Assembly (NCBI RefSeq): GCF_001039355.2
Contig: NW_019774169.1
Coordinates: 344,232-408,231, forward strand
Length of the DNA stretch: 64,000 nucleotides
Reading direction: 5' to 3'
Source of the DNA: Lingula anatina
Lineage: Eukaryota > Brachiopoda > Lingulata > Lingulida > Lingulidae
Part shown: piece after piece, positions 14,401 through 26,400 of the stretch
Position numbering within the stretch: position 1 is the stretch's first letter
Layout of the letters: each line of letters begins with the position of its first letter
Notes under the pieces: model-generated
Told to the model about the DNA's origin: nothing
What the model saw: the letters and a program-made list of their open reading frames with translations, nothing else
Database searches by the model: none
Position numbers and translations under genes: made by a program

Positions 14401-17400
14401 CCTTAGTTTGAAAATCATCATCGTCATCTTGTAAAATTATGAAAACGTAGATAATCATTGACCAATTACAGCCTTCAGTTAACATATTATTTTTCATAAA
14501 AATTGCTGACTCACTATGTAATGTTCCCCTCCTCTCTTTCTCCCCTCCAGCAAAGACAGGCAGGGGTTAAGTGCACACCTGCACAACTTTGACACCTTAC
14601 AGAAGAAGCTGAGGTCAGTGGAGGAGGAGAACTTTCGACTCAGAACAGAGGTAATTTTTTTGTTTGTTTGTTTGTTTGTTTGTTTGTTTCTTAAACAGAG
14701 ATGAATCACTCAGAATATTCAATTTATTAGTTTCTCTATATGTACAACAATTTATACAGGCTTTTCGTATGCATGTAGTTGTCAGAATACTTTAAAAGCT
14801 CAAACTACTTTCTTTTCTTTAAATATTAAGTGTTTTGTTCCACTTTTTAGGCTGTACATTTAGAGACAGAAACCATCAATTATGAAGAAAAAGAACAGCA
14901 ACTGGTCAAAGACCTGCTCAGGGAAATGGGTACGTTTTCATATTAAAACAATTTATAAAAAAAACTGAACATTTGATATTTTATCTGATATTGCAGTGGA
15001 ATATAGCAGATATTTTATCTGATATTGCAGTGGAATATAGCAGTTTCAGTTAGACATAATTCCTATTACAGGGACATTCTTGTTTGCCAGAATATATTAA
15101 CAGTGTTTCAACCAATGCAAAACTTCATTATACATCAAAAAAAGATTAGATTAAGAAAATGAAGACAAGAAATTAATTCTACAGACAGATCATTAAGATA
15201 TGCTGATGAATCAGCGTATAAAACTGTTAATCAACAGGCAAAGTTACAAGGTATATATAGTATACAAAAAACCACAAACTACATCAACTATATATTTGTT
15301 TTGGTGTCCAGGCACCAAGGAGAAGGAGTTTGGTGCCTTGGAGGAACTCCTTGCCAGGAAGACGGAGGAGGCCATGCGGCAACAAGAGGAGATCACCAAC
15401 CTGCTGGCTCAGGTGGTGGACATGCAGAAGAAAAATAAAGAGGTATCAACTTGAATGTTCCTAGGAAGATCATTTTGTATGTGTGTTAATTGTTCATAAG
15501 AAAGTTGATGTTATTGTACAAAATTTTACTGCAGAGAAAGGTGTTGGCTTAATAAACTCGTGCTGAATAGCTTCCTCATCATGCTGTAGGTATGTTTGCT
15601 CTGAATTGTTTTTAAAGATGGCATTTTGAAGTGACATTTTGACAAATCTTGTTTCAATCTCATGATCAAGAAAAGAAGAAACACATAGGTTAGTTTTATG
15701 TTCGAGATGTATAGAAAATCTGCAGTTATTTGGAACAATGTATATTTCAGCTTGTGATAGAGAATGCAGAGCTGCAGAAGCACCTGCTGGCTGCACAGGA
15801 TGCACAGAAGGACCTCANCGAAGACATAAATATTAGCACTGATAAGGTGTTGTGAACCTAGTAAAAGATATTCTAGACAAAGATGTATTTTTCTGGTCAT
15901 CATCACATCCTATTGCTATCATTACATCAAACAAATCTTTGTTTGTTGAGTACTTAGTCAAGATGTCGGCATTTTTTTCTTACATCATGATCTGACTGCC
16001 CCTAGATATAGGCTCAATGTTAGGTATTGTCTTAGGCAAGAGGTGTTTGAGTTTAAAACCTGTTAAAAGGTTGAGATAAGAAAAGGTTTAATGTCCTTAA
16101 ACTACATTTCAGGTTTAGAGAATTACAGAAACCTACTTTTTGGACATTTGCAAGAATTTCGTGATAGAATTTTCACCTTAGTTTGAAAATCATCATCGTC
16201 ATCTTGTAAAATTATGAAAACGTAGATAATCATTGACCAATTACAGCCTTCAGTTAACATATTATTTTTCATAAAAATTGCTGACTCACTATGTAATGTT
16301 CCCCTCCTCTCTTTCTCCCCTCCAGCAAAGACAGGCAGGGGTTAAGTGCACACCTGCACAACTTTGACACCTTACAGAAGAAGCTGAGGTCAGTGGAGGA
16401 GGAGAACTTTCGACTCAGAACAGAGGTAATTTTTTTGTTTGTTTGTTTGTTTGTTTGTTTGTTTCTTAAACAGAGATGAATCACTCAGAATATTCAATTT
16501 ATTAGTTTCTCTATATGTACAACAATTTATACAGGCTTTTCGTATGCATGTAGTTGTCAGAATACTTTAAAAGCTCAAACTACTTTCTTTTCTTTAAATA
16601 TTAAGTGTTTTGTTCCACTTTTTAGGCTGTACATTTAGAGACAGAAACCATCAATTATGAAGAAAAAGAACAGCAACTGGTCAAAGACCTGCTCAGGGAA
16701 ATGGGTACGTTTTCATATTAAAACAATTTATAAAAAAAACTGAACATTTGATATTTTATCTGATATTGCAGTGGAATATAGCAGATATTTTATCTGATAT
16801 TGCAGTGGAATATAGCAGTTTCAGTTAGACATAATTCCTATTACAGGGACATTCTTGTTTGCCAGAATATATTAACAGTGTTTCAACCAATGCAAAACTT
16901 CATTATACATCAAAAAAAGATTAGATTAAGAAAATGAAGACAAGAAATTAATTCTACAGACAGATCATTAAGATATGCTGATGAATCAGCGTATAAAACT
17001 GTTAATCAACAGGCAAAGTTACAAGGTATATATAGTATACAAAAAACCACAAACTACATCAACTATATATTTGTTTTGGTGTCCAGGCACCAAGGAGAAG
17101 GAGTTTGGTGCCTTGGAGGAACTCCTTGCCAGGAAGACGGAGGAGGCCATGCGGCAACAAGAGGAGATCACCAACCTGCTGGCTCAGGTGGTGGACATGC
17201 AGAAGAAAAATAAAGAGGTATCAACTTGAATGTTCCTAGGAAGATCATTTTGTATGTGTGTTAATTGTTCATAAGAAAGTTGATGTTATTGTACAAAATT
17301 TTACTGCAGAGAAAGGTGTTGGCTTAATAAACTCGTGCTGAATAGCTTCCTCATCATGCTGTAGGTATGTTTGCTCTGAATTGTTTTTAAAGATGGCATT

Positions 17401-20400
17401 TTGAAGTGACATTTTGACAAATCTTGTTTCAATCTCATGATCAAGAAAAGAAGAAACACATAGGTTAGTTTTATGTTCGAGATGTATAGAAAATCTGCAG
17501 TTATTTGGAACAATGTATATTTCAGCTTGTGATAGAGAATGCAGAGCTGCAGAAGCACCTGCTGGCTGCACAGGATGCACAGAAGGACCTCACAGAAGAG
17601 GTGAGCTTTTTCTAATGAAGATTTATTTTTAATGAAAATTTATAGTTTTATGGCATGGTGTGTTTATTTATTCATTGGCCTAGTTTGAATAAATCCTATA
17701 AATAAATCCTTTAAAATATTTTATTAATATGTTTTTTAACAGTAAGATTACATCACGTTATAAACATGGTTTATAAATTGATAACATACTGACATTGGAT
17801 CCCTTTTTGACCTTTGTGATCAACTGTATCCTGTGTAAAGTAGGATATAACAGAGATGTTTGGACAAGATGTTGGAAACAAATTACACACTTTACCCATT
17901 TATTGCTCTCCAGTCTCCAGTAGTTGAAAAAAATCAGTCAAGTGTCGCTTGTGACATCATGATTTATTTTTAATGCTTGTTTTGATCAAATAGAAAAAAA
18001 GCAGACTCTTAGGTAATCTTTTAACCAGATATGTAAACTATTCATTTCTTTGACTCATAAAAATGCACAATTTCAATCACGTCATCATAACTTCAGATTT
18101 AGGAGTTAATAGCAAGGAAAGTTTCATATATAGCCTGTTCATACTGGAAATTATTTACAGATTCAAGAGCTTGATGATAAATATCAAGAAACACTAGACA
18201 TGCTTCATGCTGCCCAGGAAGATATTCGGCTGCTGCGTAGTAAGTCTCGTCCACGGGCCATGCGGCAGCACTACAGTGCATTCTCACCATACTTCCCTCG
18301 AGATTCCTTAGCGTCAGAGCTGGAGAGCAGCCTGAAGAATGAGTACCAGTATCCAGATGGGAACTCCCCATCAGATAGAAAGTGAGTGGCTGGTCACAGT
18401 ATATTTGTAGTTATAACAAGACTATTCTATGCCAATACCTCAACCAGTATGTCAGTTTGTAACAGCACTGTTAGAGCTCCCCTATAACCATTTTAACAGA
18501 ACCTTTCCCTCTATTATTCTTTTTTAAAAGATGGCTTTTTATGTCAATGCCCTGTAATAATTGCAGTGATCACAACTGGCGTGTAATGCAGACATACAGG
18601 TATGCTAGGAGGGCTACCAGTCGTGGCCTGAGCAGTAGAAGTATGAGTCAAACCCCAGGATCTGGCAGCGAGTCCTGTGACTCCCCTGTCCCGACTTCCA
18701 GTCGAAGCTCCATGTATCTCTCTGAGGGAGAGTCCATACCCAATGATGGCTATGCAGCTGATTCAGACAGTACTTACGGGTAAGTGGGGCATGTTCTTAA
18801 ATGGATATTGTAACAAATGTCTTCCTTTTGATAATTTTTCCACAGTTTTCTTTGCATCAGCAGAAAAATGTGGGTGTCATGTTTTTTGAAAATATTTTCT
18901 TTTGAAAGATATGGTTTTTGAGCATACAAATTTTAGACTGTGTGCAGTTAGTCTTGGGAACAATTCAACAGTATTTTTTCACACTATCTACATTAAGTTT
19001 ATGAAATTTAGTAAATAGGAAAATATTTTCATATTGCTGCAGGCAAAAGTTAAATATCTTGCACATGTCAATATATATCTATCCTTTTTATGTATTTAAA
19101 GGTAAGAATTAGCTATTAAACTTTGTCTTAATTTTTTGCACGTGTTTTTTAGCTATCAATGGATGCTTTTCTATGAGTCACTTGTCATGATTTGGCAGTA
19201 AATTATTGAATCCTTAAATTGTATTTTGTTCTGTTAATCTTCATTCTGAAATTAATTAATTAACATAAAGCTTATACTATGCATTTTTGTGTCACTTAAA
19301 CCAAAAGCACTTATAATAGTGTGTAAAACATTCAAGTTAATAGGAATTTTTTGTTCTGTTCTACATGTCTGCTTTTACTTAGCCTCACATATAATACCTA
19401 CTGTGCTATCTAAAGCCATGCGGTCTGCTGCCATAAAGATATTTGCCCTATACACATACACAACATATACCTATATACATATGCACAAGCTTCTTCACTA
19501 AACCACATGTTCAGTGCAGTGTGTTTTTCCATGTGTTAACCCCTTCCCTTGCAGTACATCAAGCAGTAGGACACAGTTAGGAAGGCCTGGGATTCCAGGT
19601 TCCAATGATCTGGAGACAGCTTTGAGAAGGCTGACACTACGCAGTCAGACGGAACAAGCTTATCTGGAGGGAGAGAAGGAGAGGAGGGAAAGGAGGTACA
19701 TGCTGGATTCTCTCTATTGGTGTTCACATTATGTTTATTTGAAAATATTGAACTTGCGCTTGTTTTTTTTAATCACTTTTGATGTTGGTCTTGCTTCTGC
19801 TTCCTCTCTGTTTGCAGACATTTATTGGTACTCTTCATCCTGCTATCTGATATCATATTCGAAGCATTGTGTATATTACATGTCAGGTGTATGGAAATAT
19901 TAATTGGTTGGCATTGCCTGCTTTACATTGATTGCTGCAGGGAAGTAGGATTATGTGCTGCTATTAAATATATTAAACACTATTTTTAGTGCAAGTCAGA
20001 TTTTTCCTAAGTCTTACATACAGACATTCTTTTTATGTACAGACACAGATGTGTCTGTACATATTGCCATCACCTGCGTCTGTCGTCGCNAGAAGACATA
20101 AATATTAGCACTGATAAGGTGTTGTGAACCTAGTAAAAGATATTCTAGACAAAGATGTATTTTTCTGGTCATCATCACATCCTATTGCTATCATTACATC
20201 AAACAAATCTTTGTTTGTTGAGTACTTAGTCAAGATGTCGGCATTTTTTTCTTACATCATGATCTGACTGCCCCTAGATATAGGCTCAATGTTAGGTATT
20301 GTCTTAGGCAAGAGGTGTTTGAATTTAAAACCTGTTAAAAGGTTGAGATAAGAAAAGGTTTAATGTCCTTAAACTACATTTCAGGTTTAGAGAATTACAG

Positions 20401-23400
20401 AAACCTACTTTTTGGACATTTGCAGGAATTTCGTGATAGAATTTTCACCTTAGTTTGAAAATCATCATCGTCATCTTGTAAAATTATGAAAATGTAGATA
20501 ATCATTGACCATATACAGCCTTCAGTTAACATATTATTTTTCATAAAAATTGCTGACTCACTATGTAATGTTCCCCTCCTCTCTTTCTCCCCTCCAGCAA
20601 AGACAGGCAGGGGTTAAGTGCACACCTGCACAACTTTGACACCTTACAGAAGAAACTGAGGTCAGTAGAGGAGGAGAACTTTCGACTCAGAACAGAGGTA
20701 ATTATTATTTATTTTTTGTTTGGTTGTTTCTTAAACAGAGATGAATCACTCAGAATATTCAATTGATTAATTTGTCTTGATGCACAACAATTTATATAGG
20801 CTTTTCATATGCATGTAGTTGTCAGAATACTTTACAAGCTCACTACTTTCTTTAAGTATTAATATAAACATTTTGTTCCACTTTTTAGGCTGTACATTTA
20901 GAGACAGAAACCATCAATTATGAAGAAAAAGAACAGCAACTGGTCAAAGACCTGCTCAGGGAAATGGGTGCGTTTTCATATTAAAACAATTTATAAAAAG
21001 AACTGAACATTTGATATTTTAACTGATATTGCAGTGGAATATAGCAGTTTCAATTAGACATAATTGCTATTACAGGAGACAGAATATATTAACAGTGTTG
21101 CAACCAATGCAAAACTTTATTACATGTCAAAAAAAGATTAGATTAAGAAAATGAAGACAAGAAATTAATTTTACAGACAGATCATTAAAATATGCTGATG
21201 AATCAGCAGATAAAACCGTTAATCAACAGGCAAAGTTATAAGGTATATATAGTATACAAAAACCACAAACTACATCAACTTCTTGAAGATATATTTATGT
21301 TTTGATGTCCAGGCACCAAGGAGAAGGAGTTTGGTGCCTTGGAGGAACTCCTTGCCAGGAAGACGGAGGAGGCCATGCGGCAACAAGAAGAGATCACCAA
21401 CCTGCTGGCTCAGGTGGTGGACATGCAGAAGAAAAATAAAGAGGTATTCACCTGAACATTCCTAGGAAGATCATTATGTATATGTGTTAATTGTTCATAA
21501 GAAAGTTGATGTTATTGTACAAAGTTTTATTGCAGAGAAAGGCATTGACTTAATAAATTAGATGATATGTTGAAGTAACATTTTGACAAATCTTGTTTCA
21601 TTCTTATGATCAACAAAAGAAGAAACACATAGGTTAGTTTTATTTTTGTGTAGAAAATATGCAATTATTTGGAAAAATGTTGATATATTTCAGCTTGTGA
21701 TAGAGAATGCAGAGCTGCAGAAACACCTTTTGGCTGCACAGGATGCACAAAAGGACCTCACAGAAGAGGTGAGCTTTTTTTAATGAAAATTTATTTTTAA
21801 TGAAAATTTATAGTTATATGGCATGGTGTGTTGATTTATTCATTGGCCTAATTTGAATAAATCATATAAATGAATCCTATAAAATATTTTATTGATATGT
21901 TTTTTAACAGTAAGATTACGTCATGTTATAAACATGGTTTATAAATTGATAACATACTTTTGGGTCCCCTTTTGACCTTTGTGATCAACTGTATCCTGTG
22001 TAAAGTAGGATATAACAGGGATGTTTAGACAAGATGTTGGAAACAAATTACACACTTTACCCATTTATTGCTCTCCAGTCTTCAGTAGTTGAAAGAAATC
22101 GGTCAAGTGTTGCTTGTGACATCATGATTTATTTTTAATGCTTGTTTTGATCAAACAGAAAAAAAGGTAATATTTTAATCAGATATGTAAACTATTCATT
22201 TCTTTGCCTCATAAAAAAGCACAATTTCAATCACATCATCATAACTTCATATTTAGGAATTAATAGCAAGAAAAGTTTCATATATAGCCTGTTAATTCTG
22301 GACATTATTTACAGATTCAAGAGCTTGATGATAAATATCAAGAAACACTAGACATGCTTCATGCTGCCCAGGAAGATATTCGGCTGCTGCGCAGTAAGTC
22401 TCGTCCACGGGCCATGCGGCAGCACTACAGTGCATTCTCACCATACTTCCCTCGAGATTCCTTAGCCTCAGAGCTGGAGAGCAGCCTGAAGAATGAGTAC
22501 CAGTATCCAGATGGGAACTCCCCATCAGATAGAAAGTGAGTGGCTGGTCACAGTATATTTGTGGTTATAACAAGACTATTCTATGCCAATACCTCAACCA
22601 GTATGTCAGTTTTTAATAGAACCTTTCCCTTTATTATTTTTTTAAAGATGACTTTTTATGTCAATGTTCTGTAATAATTGCAGTGATCACAACTGGCGTG
22701 TAATGCAGACATACAGGTATGCCAGGAGGGCTACCAGTCGCGGCCTGAGCAGTAGAAGTATGAGTCGAACCCCAGGATCTGGCAGCGAGTCCTGCGACTC
22801 CCCTGTCCCCACTTCCAGTCGGAGCTCCATGTATCTCTCTGAGGGAGAGTCCATACCTAATGATGGCTATGCAGCTGATTCGGACAGTACTTACGGGTAA
22901 GTGGGGCGTGTTCTTAAATGGATATTGTAACAAATGTCTTCCTTTTGATAATTTTTCCACAGATGTCTTTGCATCAGCAGAAAAATGTGGGTGTCATGTT
23001 TTTTGAAAATATTTTTCCTTTTGAAAGATATGGTTTTTGAGCACACGAATTTTAGACAGTGTGCAGTTAGTCTTGGGAACAATTCAACAGTATTTTTTCA
23101 CACTATCTACATTAAGTTTATGAAATTTAGTAAATAGGAAAATATTTTCATATTGCTGCAGGCAAAAGTTAAATGTCTTGCACATGTCAATATATCTATC
23201 CTTTTTATGTATTTAAAGATAAGAATTAGCTATTAAACTTTGTCTTAATTTTTTGCACATGTGTCTTTTAGCTATCAATGGATGCTTTTTTATGAGTCAC
23301 TTGTCATGATTTGACAATTAATTATTGAAGCCTTAATTGGTATTGTGTTCTGTTAATCTTCATTCCGAAATTAATTAACATAAAGCTTATACTGTGCATT

Positions 23401-26400
23401 TTTGTGTCACTTAAACCATAATGGTGTGTAAAACATTCAAATTAATAGGATTTTTGTTCTGTTCTTCATATCTGCTTTTACTTAGCCTCACTTATGATAC
23501 CTACTGTGCTATCTTAAAGCCATGTGGTCTGCTATTATAAAGATATTTGCCCTATACATATACACAACATATACCTATATACATATGCACAAGCTTCTTC
23601 ACTAAACCACATATTCAGTGCAGTGTGTTGTTCCATGTGTTAACCCCTTCCCTTGCAGTACATCAAGCAGTAGGACACAGTTAGGAAGGCCTGGGATTCC
23701 AGGTTCCAATGATCTGGAGACAGCTTTGAGAAGGCTGACACTACGCAGTCAGACGGAACAAGCTTATCTGGAGGGAGAGAAGGAGAGGAGGGAAAGGAGG
23801 TACATGCTGGATTCTCTCTATTGGTGTTCACATTATGTTTATTTGAAAATATTGGACTTGCGCTTGTTTTTTTTTTTGTTTTTTTTTTGCCCTTAATATT
23901 ACTTTTGATGTTGGTCTTGCTTCTGCTTCATCTCTGTTTGCAGACATTTATTGGTACTCTTCATCTTGCTATCTGATATCATATTCGAAGCATTGTGTAT
24001 ATTACATGTCAGGTGTATGGAAATATTAATTGGTTTGCATTGCCTGCTTTACGTTGAATGCTGCAGGGAAGTAGGATTATGCGCTGCTATCAAATATATT
24101 AAACACTATTTTTAGTGCAAGTCAGGTTTTCCTAAGTCTTACATACAGACATTCTTTGTTTCTTATAAACCTTTTAAGACTTCACCTTTTCTTACAACTT
24201 CACTGCTAATCCCTGAAGGTCAGTTGTTAGTCTTTTCACTGCCACTTATCCATATAAATGAAAAATTCTTTGTTATTTCCCCAGGACCAGTGGCGGCTCC
24301 TCCACCCCAACACAGTCTCACACTCCAGACAGCCTGATGTCTGGGGGCAGTTTCTCTGGGATGTCTTCGTGGTCTGGGTATGCACTACATGGCGGAGGCT
24401 ATGCGCCTGGCTTCAGGATTCCAGAAAAACTACAGATAGTCAAACCCATAGAAGGTAAGCATAAGTCATCTTATTTTTTCCTGTACTCTAACTCTAAGCT
24501 TGAATAATGTAGTCATTATCAAGGTGGCATTTATGAAAGAGAGTTTTTTCTGCTGTTGACATTTTATATTTTTTACTGTGCTAATTAAGTTGCTATAACG
24601 GAAGCAAACAAACACAGAAATGCTTCACTCAGATCTTACTTTGTTGCTGTCAGCTTGTTTCACGAAGTATTGCATATCTTTCTGCGTGGTTTAAGATGTA
24701 ATATTTATATTTAAGCTTGCTCCCCACCTCCCACATTCCAGAGGCAGCCACACCTGTGTGTGTGTGATTTTTGAAGTGTGTCCTGAAGTTCAAAACTTTG
24801 GTGGTTTCTAGAAATGAGGAAGTTTAAGTGTATTGCCTGTATATTGTAGGTTCAGCCACCTTGCACCAGTGGCAAAGGTTAGCCACCCCCCACTTGGGTG
24901 GGATATTTGAGGAGCGCCCAGGAGTGCAGACAAAAGGGGAGAGGAAGCTGGATATGGAAGAAGAGGTCTACAGTCTCAGTGACTTTGAGGAAGATGGTAT
25001 GTATCACAAAGAAGAAAGTGCATTCCAGTTGAAGGAACATAAGCTCTGCCCTAAAATTAAAAAGGCTGCAGAAATTTAATGATTTTGACTGATTGAAACC
25101 ATGATTGTCACATCAAAAACAGTTTATCATTATCTGGTTATTGGTTTTGTATAAAGCATGTTCTTCAGCATGTTCATTTCCTCAATCTTTTTATTCTGAA
25201 TTTGATAGTTTTGTTAACATCTTTGTGTTCTGTTTACTTTGAAAGATACTGCACCTTATTTTACTGTTATGCTTTTTAGTTTGGAGCACATCAGAGAGCT
25301 GAATTTCGATAGTTATCACTAAACTCAAGAAAAGCTTCCTAATATTATAACTGTGAATATTTTATATTTTCAATCTGACATCTTTTTGCACCTTTTCATA
25401 TCATGCACATGTCACAAAGTGACACCTTTTTTTCGTCTTATTCATACAGATAGACATTTTATAACATCGAGTAGACTGTCAGACAGATCAGACAGGACTG
25501 TGGTAATTTTTCATGCTGTGTTGGTTTGGCTTTGCCTCGTAGAGTTCAATGCACATAAATATATACTGTTATCAACTTTGGCTGAGGTAGCTATGTTGTT
25601 TTACTGATCTTAGAAAATTGATATCGACTGAAGCACAGTGGAAGTTTATATCACTTTTCTGAGGTCTTCAAAATGACATATTGTCCAAAAGCAAAAGGCA
25701 TTCATTGTTTTGTTATATAATTTAATACTTGAAAGATATTGCCAACAGTTGCAACATTGCTGTCATCTGATTGCAAAAATGTTTTGTTTTCCCTGATTGT
25801 CAAAAAATGGTAACAACATAAGCATTCAATATAGTTTGGTGATGGCGTCATCAGTAAATATTGAATAATATCAGACCTCAAATTTGTGGATATAAGACAA
25901 TAATTACGTGTTACTACCTGTGAATGAGGTGAAGGAAACCAGCTTTTTTATAGCTGCAGTACACAGCCAACTTATTTTGCTTAACAGGGGTTTTTGGTAC
26001 AACTGTAGTCCACCCTCATCCACCTTGTAAAAAGTTATTTTCATATACTGATAGCTAGTAGTTACCCCTCTGAAAAAATGCAATACTGAAATTTAATGCA
26101 TGCACTCATAAAAACTAGTTTGCTGCATTTTGGGTGATCATATGTAGATAAACATCCTGCTTCTGAGCCTTTTAAACTGTGATCTGGTATTTAGGATATT
26201 CCAAGAAAGACAATTAAGTATTTAGTAGCATTAAAAAAAAGTGAACAGTAAACAAAATATATTCAGGTACCAAATAGAGCAATACTAATTTGAAATAAAA
26301 TTTTCATGTCTTAATATACTCGGTATATCATCTCACGCTATGCAATAAAGTTTGTGAAATGTAAGGGCTTTTCTTCGAGATCTTGCAGCTTCTTGTTTGC

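Larger units (their letters stand above)
14044..17592 (+). repeat. Direct duplication at contig junction N15818
   Basis: 14044-15817 and 15819-17592 are the same 1774 bases with two mismatches noticed, separated by one N. The second copy starts exactly where the first began (CGAAGACATAAATATTAGC). This is the form of an unmerged contig overlap. Confidence 0.93.

Noticed and set aside
15494-15906. Minus-strand ORFs across the N at 15818
   Set aside because: Antisense to TRAK exon 8 and, in one case, read through the artificial contig join.
14551-23799. Internal exon triplication in TRAK as real evolution
   Set aside because: The copies are joined by single Ns, restart at the same base, and would break the conserved coiled coil; contig overlap and alleles explain them.
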